This document shows, one piece after another, positions 25,849 to 40,700 of a DNA stretch of 64,000 nucleotides (position 1 is the first letter of the stretch; the number at the start of each line of letters is the position of its first letter). Location of the stretch: NCBI GenBank assembly GCA_012295275.1, contig CM022674.1, forward strand, positions 6,543,936-6,607,935, read 5' to 3'. The notes beneath the pieces are model-generated. The model did no database searches, was not told the DNA's origin, and was given only the letters and a program-made list of their open reading frames with translations. The stretch comes from Chrysomallon squamiferum (taxonomy: Eukaryota; Mollusca; Gastropoda; Neomphalida; Peltospiridae). The position numbers and the translations under genes were made by a program.

Positions 25849-26176
25849 CACACACAGACATATAGACAGACAGACAGACACTCACACAGACAGATAGACT
25901 GACAGACAGACAGACAGACCTTCGAGAAGTCGAATGATGGCCGAGGCTACGTTTATCTCCTGCAGGTTGTCGAATGTTTCAGCGTGGTACAACTGAAGGA
26001 CAGCACTATCCTTGTAGGACACCCACAGCCCCACCCCAGTCTGAACAATACAATCTACAGGCTTGGAGTCTGGGCTAAGGACAATGGTTTGCTGAAAAAA
26101 AAAAAAATAATAAAATAAAAAAAAACATTAAAAAAAATGAAATAAAAAAAACCCATTATAAATATAAATGATGTAA

Positions 26177-26207
<31 letters not shown>

Positions 26208-27828
26208 ATTAATTAATTAATTAATTAATTAATCTTATTTTAAATAAAGAAAACAAACTGAAATCTTCTCACAACAGAGAATACACTAAAATACACAGAA
26301 TATATATATTTTTTAAATACTGTTACATTATTCCACACTCTACCCCAGTTTTATAACACAACTTTGTACATGATTTCTCATGGATGATTAGTGCATCTGC
26401 TTGCTATGAATCAACAAAAAAAAAAAAACCCCACCTAAATTCAAAGTTATAAAAACAATATATATTCAAACATACAGCAGATGCAAACACACATTCACAG
26501 ACACATGTATGCACAGATAAAAACACAAAACAGATTGTCACAAGATCAGATTATCAAAGACAGTATCACGTATTCTCCTGTTTATAGGAGGGTGCTGATA
26601 AAGATGACTTTCTGCTAAGTTATAGAATTACTGATTCTGACCGTGACTGTGAGTGTTTCAACATCGACGACATGAACGTCTGTTCCCACAGCAGCCCACA
26701 GGTCTTCCCCTGTATCTGTAAACAAGTGACCGGTCCACTGCCCAGACTGACCACCACTGGCTCTGACACATTCCAGCAGGCATCTGTAATAATAACAACA
26801 ATAACAACAACAACAAACAACAATAATAACAATAATAATAACAACAATAATAATAATAATAACAATAATAATAATAACAATAATAACAACAATAATAATA
26901 ATAATAACAATAATAATAATGATAACAATAATAATAATAACAACAATAACAATAACAACAATAATAATAATAATAACAATAATAATAATAACATTAAGAA
27001 TAATAATAAAAATAATAATAATAGTAATAATTAATTATTCTAACAAAAAAAATGGTAAAATAATAATAATGGTAACAATAATATACATGTTAAATAATTT
27101 TGAAAAATTATGACGATGATTTTTTCTTAAATTTTATTCATAAATCACAACAACAACAACAATAACAACCCCAAAGCAAATAAGAACCCTGATCAGCAAT
27201 AAAAAAAAAAAAAAAAACTGCTACAACAAGTTACACAGTATGAACATGTCTTTACTCTTGACTTACTGTTTTCTCTGGAGATGATGGCCAGACTCCCATC
27301 TACCTGTCCACAGAACACCTTGTCATCCAGGTATTTCAGCTTTGTTACCTGTGCTGGCATCATAAATGAGGTAACTGCCTCTCGCTTCATTCCATCACTG
27401 TTCGTTAACAGGAAGACAAGAATCCTGTAACGATATAAATTCATTTATCAATTATAATTTAAAAATAAGAAAAAAAAGAGACAAGTCACAAAATGATGTA
27501 AATAATAATTAAAAAAAACAATAATAATAATAATAATAATAATAAGGATAAAACAGTGATATGAAAGAAATAATCTGATGAATAAAATTAATCAGAAAAA
27601 TAAAAAAATAAATTTTGAGAACAATAATGGTTAATAATAATAAACAACACATAAATAAACAAACAAACAAACAAACAAACAAATAAAAAAAAAACAAATA
27701 AGCAAATAAATAAATAAGAACAAAAAACAAATAAATAAATAACCAAATAAAGAATAAATTATAAATAAAGAAACGAAACAAAATATCGTAATAAACAATA
27801 ACAGCTAATAACAACAACCACCACCACC

Positions 27829-27860
<32 letters not shown>

Positions 27861-27993
27861 CCAACAACAACAACAGCAGCAACAACCACAGCCACAACAA
27901 CCATCTATATAAACAGTAACAAAACATCACGTTGACATTACCTTCTGTCTTCAGTAGCTAGCCAGACGGTGTCATCAGCAAACATGAACAGCT

Positions 27994-28028
<35 letters not shown>

Positions 28029-29685
28029 CCACACCAACAACAACTATCTATATAAACAGTAACAAAACATCATGTTAACATTACCTTCTGTCTTCAGTAG
28101 CTAGCCAGACTGTGTCATCAGCAAACATGAACAGCTAACAACAACCACAACAACAACAACAACAACAACAGCAACAACCACAGCCACAACAACCATCTAT
28201 ATAAACAGTAACAAAACATCACGTTGACATTACCTTCTGTCTTCAGTAGCTAGCCAAACTGTGTCATCAGCGAACATGAACAGCAACAACAACAACAACA
28301 ACACCAACAACAACCATCTATATAAACAGTAACAAAACATCACGTTGACATTACCTTCTGTCTTCGGTAGCTAGCCAGACTGTGTCATCAGCGAACATGA
28401 ACCCTTCTGTGTCCGTCCCGTATCCCTGCACGAGCTCCATGCAGGAAATCTCGCAGTCAGACGCCTTGAAGCACTCCGTCAGACTCGGCTTGATGTTGTG
28501 GATGGAGACGATGGCAACCTGCCCTCGGGTGGCCGTTGTCGAGCACACCCACAGGTACTGCACTCCAAGATGGCTGCTTGAATGGAACACTGGGATAGCA
28601 CATTTCATCTGTATGGATCGAGTTTGGAAGAATTAGAGAAGGAACGGATAAACGGATGGGTGAAAGATGGACAGATGGTTGGATTGATGGATGGATTGGA
28701 TGGGTGGATGGACAAATGCATGGATGGATGGATGGATGGATGGATAAATATAGGAAATGGATACAAGAATGAATAAATGAATGAATCACCAATTATAAGG
28801 TGTGCTCTCACAAGCAAGAAAGTTAGGCAGGATTAGGATGCAGCCCAAAATAACAACAACAACAACAACAACATTCATAATGATAACTACAGTAACAGTA
28901 ACGATAATGATAATAATACAATAACAACAGTCATAATGATAATAACAACTCCATTTTGACAATTAAATAACAATAATAATAATGTAATAACAATAAGCAG
29001 CAAGAACAACAATAACAACAATAACAACAACATTGACAAGGATAATTACAATAAAAATAGCAATAATGATAATACAGTAATAATATTCATAATAATTACA
29101 ATAACAATAAAATGATAATAATAGCAATAATAACATTTTCAATAACATTCATAATGATAATGACAATAACAATAATGATAATAACAATAACAATACTAAC
29201 AGCTTGCTAATTACAACAACAGTGACAATGACAATAACAATAATGATAATAACAATAACAATACCAACAGCTTGCTAATTACAACAACAATGACAATAAC
29301 AATACCAACAACAGTAATAATAATATCAGCACAAAGGTGTAAATGTCTATTATTTAAATACTTACCTTTGTATAGTTTCTGGGTACATCAACTGGCAGAC
29401 ATTTCATGAAATATGTTGGGTGCATTGTACTGATGGAATCTGCTACATCCCAACCTGGGTTATTCTGTTTTTCTAAAAATAATAATATTTAACAATAATA
29501 ACAATAACAGTAATGATGATAATATTTAACAATAATAACAATAACAATAATGATAATAATATTTTAAAATAATAATAATGCTAATATTTTGTAATAATAA
29601 CAATAATGATGTTTATTTCATAATAATAACAATAATGATAATGATAATAATATTTTGTAATAATAACAATGATAATGATAACATT

Positions 29686-29716
<31 letters not shown>

Positions 29717-30129
29717 ATTTTGTAATAAAAACAATAAAAATAATATTTTGTAATAATAATAATGATAATGATAATAATATTTAGCAATAACAACAATGAT
29801 AATGATAATAATATTCGGTAATAATAAAAATAATAACAACAACAACAGCAGGCTTAATAAAATTATAACAACAACAATAATAAGAAGAAGACACATAATA
29901 ATAATAATAATAAAAATTCTATTAACAGTAATAATAACAGCAATAATAACAAAAACAATAACCATAACAATAATAATAATATTTTTGTGTGTAGGATTTA
30001 TGAATACATAAACTAAAAATAAATAAATAAAAAAAGATTATTATTATTAATAATAATAGTAATAATAACAATAATAATAATAATAATAATAATATTAATA
30101 ATAATAATAATAATAGTAATAATAATAAT

Positions 30130-30188
<59 letters not shown>

Positions 30189-30358
30189 GTAATAATAATA
30201 ATAATAATATTAATAATAATAATAACAACATAGTTACCTAGAGCCAGTTTGGCTATGAGAAAATCCATACACCAGTCATGCTTAATGGTGGGGGTGGGGG
30301 TCTGAAACATATACCGGGCATTTTCACTCCTGAAGAACAACACAAACCAAATTAAGAT

Positions 30359-30398
<40 letters not shown>

Positions 30399-32228
30399 GA
30401 CGACTATATTTTTTAATCATTGTTTTGACATTTCAGTGGTGTTCAGGGTAAAAAAAAACTTGGAATCCTGGTTTATACAGGGTTAAAAAAAAAAAACACC
30501 ACTGAATCCTGAATTATACTGTAGAATCCTTGATTATATGGTGTAAAAAAAAACACTAACAGAATCCTAGATTATATATCCATGATGGTAATGCAAGAAT
30601 CATCAGTAATTAGATTAAATAAGACTGTGATTAATTAATAAAATAAAATATAACAAAAACATACTTTGAGATGTCACACAGAATAATTGTGCAGCTGTTT
30701 ACCAGCTGCAGTTGTTCATCTTTAATCCGGATAAACTGCTGTAAATCCCTGACTAGCTCTTGGATTAACTCCTCTGTTAAACCCTGCAGTTAAAGAAAAA
30801 TACATAATACCCAAGAAGATATTTTAATTTTTTTGATAATAGTTTTCTGACAATAGTTTTCATACTTTCTGTAATTAAAAACAAAAAGGATCCATTTTTC
30901 TATTTTAAATTATGCTTAAATTGTAAAAAAGAAAATATTTTTTATTATATTTATAATAAAAATAATAGTAATAAAATAATAATAACAATTATTTTTATTA
31001 TTATTATTAGTCTAAAATAAACAAGTCATAGGTATCCACAAAAACTAGTGTCATTCTCCAAGTTTCTTTTTCTCATTTATATAAAAAGTTTTAGTAATGT
31101 AATAAAATGTCATTTATCTCTAATATTACATACATTCAAACATTCAAACATACATACACACACACACATACAATTATAAATACATACATACATACATACG
31201 TACATACATACGTACATACATAAACTTCAAACTTTAAAACACACACATTCGCTGACAACCAAACCACCAACACATGCAAACACACATACATACATATTTA
31301 CACACACAGACACACGAACATACATATTTTACACACAGACACACAAACGTACACATTTACACACACAGACACACAAATGTACATATTTACACACACAGAC
31401 ACACAAACGTACATATTTACACACACAGACACACAAACATACATGTACCTGATAAGGACGTTTGAGAGATGACATAAGAGTCTGAATCTGACACAGAACG
31501 TTGTGGTCATGAACCATGTCTCTCAAATCAGAATACAAGTTAAACGGATCCTCTTCTGGTTTTTCTGCAAGAAAACATTTAAATTTATCTCAGAATACTA
31601 GAATATATTTATGTGCAAACATTTCTTAAGTTTTTTTTTTTTCTTTTTCGTTAGTTTTTTTTATTTCAAATATGAGTGAATGTAGGTTTGTCTATGAGTG
31701 GGTTGATATGTGGGTGTGTGTTTATGTGTGTGTGTGTATGTGTGTGTGTGAGTGAATTATATGTGTTAGATGGTTGTGTGTCTCTGTGTGTGTATTTTTG
31801 ATGTGTATATATTCACACCAGCATGAATACTGGTGGTGTGTTTGAATGTATATGCAAATCCTTCATAAAAGTAAACATTTTAAATCTTTTTGTACATCTA
31901 TCTAAAACATTCACACATTCTAAAACTCTCTCTGTGCATCTGTCTGTACTTAAAAAAGGAAAATAATGCGAATCTAACCAATCCGTGATGAAATGACGTG
32001 AAACTTCTCGACTCCACCACTGAAAACGTTCTTCATGTCTGCAGTAATGGCTGAGTCTTTGATCTCCAGATCTTTCAGACTCGCCGCCCACTTGAGTCTG
32101 TAGCGCTCGGTCCTGTAGCCATCATGTTCCCTTTCAAACAAACAAACATTACACGTCTGAAGCAGTTGTGTTGTTACAAACATTTCTGGGTTAGTTGATG
32201 AAGGGTAAGTGATGTGTTATGGGTACTG

Positions 32229-32262
<34 letters not shown>

Positions 32263-33355
32263 AAGTAGGAGAAGGTGTGTGTACATGTGGATGTGGGTGT
32301 TCTGTTTGTGTCCCTTTCAAATAAATAAACATTAACTACACATCTGAAGCAGCTGTATTGTTACAAGTGGTAAGATGGCTGTCTTTGATTTTTTTTAATT
32401 GTTTGTTGTTTTTGTTTTATTATTTATTTAATTCTTTATTATTCTTATTCTTATTATGTGTGTGTGTGTGTGTGTGTGTGGAAGGAAGTAGGAGGAGGTG
32501 TATGTAGGTGTGGATGTAGGTGCAAGTGTTTTGTGTGTATGTGTGTGTGTGTGTATGTGTGAGTGTGTGTGTGTGTGTGAGTGTGTGTGCTTATGTTGTA
32601 TTATTTAGTGTCTATGTATATTTGTTTCTGTGTATTGTACATGTGTATTTAAGAATATGTGTTATATGTGAGCATTTGTATATGTTGTACGTGGGTATTT
32701 TTAGGTTTGTACTGGAGTATGCATGCATATGTGATGTATCTATGTGTGTTGTATGTACATGTGTTCACATATATATGTGCATGGGTGTGTAGGTATGTGT
32801 ATCTGTCTATTGTGTATTTGTGTTTTTTGTGTATGTGTATGTTGTATTATGTTATGTTAGTGTGTGTGTGTGTACATATCTCTGTCTGGATGTCTATGTG
32901 TATGTGTGCATGTATGTGTCTGTGTGTGTGTGTGTGTTTGTGTGTGAGTATGTGTGTGTGTGTCTGTTTGTGTGTGCGTGTGTGTGTGTGAGATAAGATT
33001 AAAAGACTCACTTTAAACCGACTTTAGCACAAAGTACTGTGTCGTCCATTAACAACAGTCTTATATCTTTTGTTTTCAGCTGTCCACTCTCGCCTACCTG
33101 TGAACAGTAGAAAATATTTCAATATTATCAAATAAAACGTTTGATTTTTCTGATATAATAAAGGTAATTATTATACTATGACCAAATCAGAGCAAGTTTC
33201 ATGACAATTAATCAATAAAATCTGTACTTTTTGAAAATGAACGACGTACCAAAAATAAAATTAAAATTTAAAATTAAACAAATAAAGAAAGAAAGAAAGA
33301 TATTTTTCATTCATTAATTTATTTAATTTTAAAATATTAATTAATTAAATGGGAA

Positions 33356-33394
<39 letters not shown>

Positions 33395-36300
33395 GAATTA
33401 AATAAATCAAAAAAATCAAAGGCAGCCATCTTACCACTTGTTCCAAATTATCCTGCCTAAGAAGCCGTTTCGGTCTGTCAAGCATCGGCCGATTGGCTAT
33501 CTGGTTTAACTGTCGGATCACCTGATTGGTTATCTGTCTAGCCAGGAACTGCTGCTCACTCCTTCGTTTCCTCTCGTTCAGCTGGTGAGTAACATTCTCC
33601 AGTTCTGTGAGAGCCAGCTGCAGAGCACCCCTGTCATGATGGTCCCTAGGGGTGTACTTCAGTAAATCCTGAAATCAAATTATTCTAATGTTAAGTAATA
33701 AATAAAACTGAAAAAAATATATATTAAAAGTTATTTATTTATTTATTTTTATTTATTTATTTATTCGTTCATTCATTTGTTCATTCATTCATTCATTCGG
33801 ACACTTTCTGTCCATTCTACAGAACATTTTATTGATTAGTTATCTAGTAATTTCTTTTGCCAGTAAAACTCTTTCTGATTGGTTGGTTATTTATAACAAC
33901 TGGGGAATACCTGTAGTAACATGATAAACTGTGGAAACCTCTGAACTGGTTTCACCATCAAACCAAACAGTGACAATCTGTCTTTGTGTTCTCTCTCCTT
34001 AGCCTGCAAATTTAAAAATATGTACATTTTTTAATAATTATCATTTTAGACAGACAGTCATGTAGGAAAAAGGGAAAAGGAAGGAAAGAGAGTGAGAAGG
34101 AGATGAGAGAAAGAAAAAGATAGACAGAATGAAAGACAGAAAGACAAACAGACAGACAGACAGAGAGTGACAGATGGACAGAGAAAGATGGAGAAATAGA
34201 GAGAGAAAGAGAGGAAAACAGAGATATAACAGAATATAAGGGACAGAAAAATAAAAAACCAGAAAAAACAAACAAACAAACTATCAAATTAGAGTAGGAA
34301 CCATCAATCTTTGAGATCTACACACAGAGAAAACACACCCTTGCAGAAATGCACACACATTTACAAACACACACACATGCACACGCACACACACACACAT
34401 ACATAATACAGGGATAATGCACATGCATACAAACAAATTTCACCTTTAAAAAATCGCTAAACACTGGCTTCATTCTCTGCACTGTTTTTATTTCCTCCAT
34501 TGCAGCTGCAAAACTGTTTACATACGTACTGTAACTTTCCACCAGCATGGATCTCGAAAACTGTAAAAAAACAAAAAAAAAAAAACATTTTATTACATTT
34601 TGTTTTGAAGATGTTATATATAACAAAGACTGCAAAAATCAGCTTTTGGTAGAAGCGACAGAATATTTAATTTATTTGATCTTTTTTAAGAATGTAAGTG
34701 CATGAAAGTTAAGGCAGTGGGCTGGGTCTCATGGGTATTGTCAAACCATTCTTAATTTGCCAGTGTTTATTTCTCTGCCAAAATATTGGTGTCGTACAGT
34801 TCCTGGTAATGGTCACTACATTTTAAAATGTTGTTAGATACTGTCTGTCTTTCTGTCTTAAACTGCATAGCTAAATCTTTTGTTTACACAGTGAACATGC
34901 TACTGTTAATTTCATTTTAGACTGCAATGAGAGGTTGATATGTTCCTGTTTTTTAGGTTGCTTTATCATTAATCATAAGACTGTGCATAAATGTACATTA
35001 TACACATTTATGCAGACTTCTGTTTTTGACACTAAATCTAGTAGATCTAAATGAGTGAATTCATTCAGGTATTAACACACACTAATAATGGTCTTGTTCA
35101 TCTAGCTGCATGTAGTAGTTACAAGAAGCCTGGCATTATTAAGCCTTCAAAGAATTACAATCTTTTCATCTCATACACTGGCCTAATTATATGCAAATTG
35201 CTGCTACTGTTTAAAAAATAAACATGCTTGCAAAATTTGGAAAATTGCTGGGTTTTGACAAAGCTAGTTACTGTATAAATTATCCTTTTCTTCTGGAATT
35301 TACAACTGGAACCTTAAGCAGACGCCATCCATATTAAACAGGGTTTTGTTTACAACTGGATGGAACTTTGAAAATGTGCCACTTTACACAGAAATCCAAA
35401 TTAACCAGTTTTCACAGTCCACATTCACACAAACACAACATATATAACTTTATAATACATAGTCCCATTATACTGTTTAAATTTTTTTTAATAAACTTCT
35501 ACAAGAAATGCTCACATGAGTAGAAATGTAACTATGTTTCATACTGCAGTGACTTAGCAGAAAAACAGACACTGACAGACAGACATACGTACGGAGGCTG
35601 TGAAAATATCGCCAATTTTTTCGTCAGTGTCCCACCGAGCGACTTTGTCTGAGAGTTCAATCTCAAACATCTTGTGGTGGCTCAGCAACTGGTGAGCTTC
35701 AAGAAACACAATCTTAGCATGACTCTTCATCCCAGCCACATGCGACAAAACAGTCTTCTCATAGTCCTAGAAACAGTAATAGTAGTAATAGTAATAATAG
35801 TAATGATAATAATAATAATGATAGTAATAATAATGATAGTAATAATAACAGTAATAATGATAGTAATAATAACAGTTATAATAATAATAATAATAATAGT
35901 AATAATAATAATAATAAAATAATAAGTTATAATAATAATAATAATAAAATAATAATATTAATAATAATAATGATAATGATAATAATAGTAGTAGTAACAA
36001 AAACAACAAAATAAATAAATTATATAAACTAAAATAAAATGTTTTACATAGTAAAAATAACAATAACAATAATAATAATAAACAAATAAATAATGACAAT
36101 AATTAATAAATTGGTAATAACACTTCTCTTAAGAAGGAAAACAAACAAATTTGTAGACAGTTTATGTAATAAACAGTAATAAATTATGTGCTGTATAAAT
36201 ATTATTTTAATATTTTAAACTCTCCACAGAGAAGGAAATTAAAATCAGCAGAAAAACAATGGCTGCTCATAACAGATCTGCACTGAATAAAAACCATTTA

Positions 36301-38391
36301 AACAATTCTATAAAAAACAAAAATAAAAATGACCAATGAAATAAATATTAATTTAAAAAAAAATGGAACTCTTTGTTTTGTTTTCTGTATGCTTTTATTA
36401 TTATTTTTATGATTTTTTATTTTTATTTTTTTTTTGTCATACCTCAGTAATCCTGTGAAGCGAATCTACGTATGACTTTTCACTTGATATTATCAGCTCA
36501 ATCACACATCGTCGTTTTTTCTGAAGAAATATAATAAATAATTCATAAATTTTTTGTATAATTATTCACACACACCTACACACACAGACAGACACACATT
36601 TAAATCATTTTTCATGTTTTTTAAATTTGAATAAATTCAACTACTTGAAAAACTGATCAGAAAGTAATTACTTGATTTTCTGAGAGGTTATCGGGAGGGG
36701 GAGGTAACTCTGGTGGAGGGTGTTTGTCAGGGTTGATGTCAACTGGAAAACATCGCATGTGTTCTTCATTTTCACCATCGTCCTTTCTACTCAGACTGGC
36801 CACCTTCACGTTTACTTTGTTTAGAAGTACAGGCACCTAAATAAATAAATAAATTAAAAAAAAAAAAAATGATATATAAATATTTTTTTTTTTTTTTTTT
36901 TTTTTTTAAATAGTAAATAAATAAAGAAAATAATAAAATAAAGTTAAATAAAATGAAAAAATAAAATAAAAAAATAAAATGAAGCAAAACATAAAAAAAT
37001 TAATTAACTAATTAATTAATTACAAACATAAATGAATAGTTAAATAAGAACAATAAAAAATAATAAATATAAATAATAGATAAATAAAATAAAATAAATA
37101 AAATAAAATAAATAAAAATAAAATAAAATGAAATGAAATGAAATAAAATAAAATAAAATAAGTTAAAATAAAATAAAATAAAATGAAATAAAATAAAATT
37201 AAATAAAACAAAATAAAACAAAATAAAATAAAATAAATTGAAATGAAATGAAATAACCAATAACAATTTAATAAAGAGTAATAATTAAAAGTAATTTTAT
37301 GCAAATATGTTACGATGCCTGCAGTATGAACACACAAAAAATGAAAATATTACAGTAAGTTATCAATTTGTATGAAACTAAATCTGGACAAACTTAATGT
37401 TTACAATCCACATCATAAATAGAGATCTGCATAATGCATTTAGAAGAAAAAAAATAGAAACAAAAATTCAATTAAAAATTAAAAATTAAAATCAAAAATA
37501 AATAATTAAATTAATTACTTAATTAATACAAATATAAAACATGTCCAACACAGTAACGGAAGAAATGATCACACAACAATAATATAGTCTAAAAAGTAAA
37601 CATTATAAAATTTACTTTATGAAATACATTTTAATATCTGTAAATATCACAGTACAAACAAACTAATCTAAATGTACATTTTTTTCATAATGATGATGAT
37701 CATCATTATGAAAAAATATATTAACAACGATGATCATGACTGTGATCATCATAATTAGAAATAATATTAATAAAAATATTTATAATAATCAAGGAGAGAA
37801 ATGCTCTTAATGACAAATATAACAATAATCAAACATTTTAAACGTTTTTATAAAAACATTCTGGAGGAAAATGAAAATTTTTCAAAACTGAATTTAATTT
37901 TCACAGAATCTTTTAACAAATGATTACTACTAAAATCATTCTTCACTAGACCCAAATTTAAAAATAAAAATAAAAAAATAAAAACATATTACAGAAAATT
38001 TTAAAAATAATCAAAACACAGTTAGTCAACATTTATAACAAAAACATAAGTTGACAGTATCCTCATTATCAACAATTGAGGTTTATGTACAGAATGTTTT
38101 AATAAATTAATTTAACATTTAACAATAAAATTCATTCAGAAAATAAATAAACAGAAGTAACATATAACTTATATGGGAAATTCACAGCTATAAAACTCCA
38201 CACTCATCCCAGCATTTCATAAATACAATATGGCTGCCATGCTTTCATAAATAACTTTATAACAAAGGCTACTGCTCCTAACTAGCTTTTTTCAAACTCA
38301 AGCACCTCTACTGCACATAATCAAATATTTCCAAACATTCTACTGTTTTGCATGCATTTTCAAACTAATCCTTAACTGTATATGTTCACTA

Positions 38392-38423
<32 letters not shown>

Positions 38424-38424
38424 T

Positions 38425-38466
<42 letters not shown>

Positions 38467-38978
38467 GTATATATATAAATGTGACATAATTGCATGTATG
38501 GAATATATATATTTAACAACTACTTTCCTTTTTTATATTAAATTATTTTCTCTGTTAGTATAAATACAAACACTCATACACAGACACATACAATATCATT
38601 TACACAAACACATGAACATAACAACACACACACACACGAACACACATACACATGAACACACACACAACTAAGTACACATTAAGACACTTTCAAACAGACT
38701 TTCTCACAGTTCTCTTTTTTCATTTCATTCAACATATTCTCTTCCCTTCCTCTTTCTCTCTCTCTCTCTCTCATAAACACAAACACCACGCACACACACA
38801 TACACACACAAACACACGTACACACACACACAACCACACATTGAAATAGTCCCACATATATCCATGAATTTGTGGTATAACTACATCATGCATGGCACAC
38901 CAACATCCCACAGCAGCTACATAAATCTGTGATCAGTATTTCTTTAACATCTCAACTTTTATAACACAACATCCTGCA

Positions 38979-39010
<32 letters not shown>

Positions 39011-40248
39011 CTTTTTCTTTTTTTATATTTACGTATTTGTCCATTTCATGGTAATAATAAAAAAATAAATAAATAAATAAATAAATCCTTGTTGTTAATC
39101 AATAAAACTGCCCTTCAATTCATAAAAGATTGTTTCTTATCCAAAATCACTATTATACAGATCAGGTAGGTTTAGTAAATAATAATAATAATAATAATAA
39201 TAGCAATAAAATCAATAATTTTAATACTGATATTATGCTTAACATATTATAAAAAGTAATAGTCAAATATAGTTATGAGACATTTGAAACATATGAGTTC
39301 TGATGTTTAAATAAATAAATATTTATTTATTGGTTAAAGCACCTTTCCTAATTAGAAAAATATGTCTAGCCAATCAGTTGTCATTTTAAAAGCATTAGGA
39401 TTTTTATGAATAAAATGAATAAATAAATAAATAAATAAATAATAACAATAACAAAACAAAAACAATAACAAAAGCACAAATAATAATAATTATATTAAAT
39501 ATTTATTAGTAATTAGTACCAAACACCCATTTTTATTTGATCAAAAATGAGTTAATTTTGGAACAATAATTTAATTTTGTTTTTGTCAAAGCAAAGAAAA
39601 TAACTAGTTTTTAGTAATTAATATAACATAACTGTTATTTAAAAAAGAAAATACCAGTTCCCAAATATTTTATAAATTGCTGAATTAATAGAAAATAATC
39701 CTGTTAATTAAATGTAAAGGATAGACAGTTCTATATATAATTACATAAATAAAAATAAAACTAAAAAACTAAAAAAAAAGCAATTTAATAAATTCTTGCT
39801 AGTAATATCTTTAAAAAAAATAATAATAATAAAAAAAAAAATAATTTAAAAAAAATGTTATATTAAAATACAAGCATTTTCCAGTTTAATTTAGGAGAAA
39901 TACCAAAATTCTCCAAAAGTTTAAAAAAATACCTGAGTCACAGAATTTTGAATCCTGGTTACCATGACAACTATGGTGCCACTCACCTGCTGAATAAGTT
40001 CCAGCGAATAGTCTTTTGACAGTTTATAGTACTTTCTGGACAAATCATATCCTCGCTGCTTTGGAAATATTTAATTAATTTAACAGATGTAATATACTGT
40101 CATAATGTCACCTCATCATTTATGTTTATTCGCAAAATAACATTCTATTTATACTCAGTGCTTCTTGAACAATATTACAGAATAAAAAAAAAAAATTAAA
40201 ACTTTAAAATATGCTAATTATGTGAATTTGTATATCATAAATAATGTT

Positions 40249-40300
<52 letters not shown>

Positions 40301-40667
40301 TCATTTATGATTACGTTTGTAATATTTAAGAAACAAATTAAAAAATAATAATAATAAATAAAATAAAAAATAAATCTGATAATCACAAAAATTGAAAACA
40401 AAAATACAGACTAAATATAATCTAACTAATAAAATAATTTAATCAATTAAGGGTTCATCTTTTTATATACTTTCAGTGATTGTTTTATTGTTTTATTGTT
40501 AATCTATGTCATAAAAATACTACTACTGAAAAACAAAAATAATTGTTAGGAAAATGAAAGTTATAAGAGCTAAAACTTGAAACATGTATCAAGATTTAAA
40601 AACAAAAATTACATATTTTTAGAATTATTGTAATTTCAAGATAAATAAGTATTAAATAAATAAATTA

Positions 40668-40700
<33 letters not shown>

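Larger units (their letters stand above)
36837..39986. other. RhoGEF intron 3
   Basis: About 3.2 kb without genes. It contains an A/T tract of AAAAT units on the plus strand (36840-37260), a perfect 17-bp-arm hairpin (37680-37716), TA runs (38395-38465), CA-rich patches (38575-38845) and a T tract (38982-39010). Confidence 0.65.

Noticed and set aside
26620-27034. Poly-Leu and poly-Asn frames overlapping RhoGEF exon 18
   Set aside because: The homopolymer part is the AAT/AAC repeat; only 26642-26783 is coding.
27901-28403. CRISPR-like array
   Set aside because: Repeats of about 92 bases with CAA spacers are copies of an exon end in an animal gene, not a prokaryotic array.
32520-32991. Cys/Val-rich plus-strand frames that resemble small secreted peptides
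   Set aside because: They arise from the TG-rich tract and show no signal peptide cleavage site or ordered Cys pattern.
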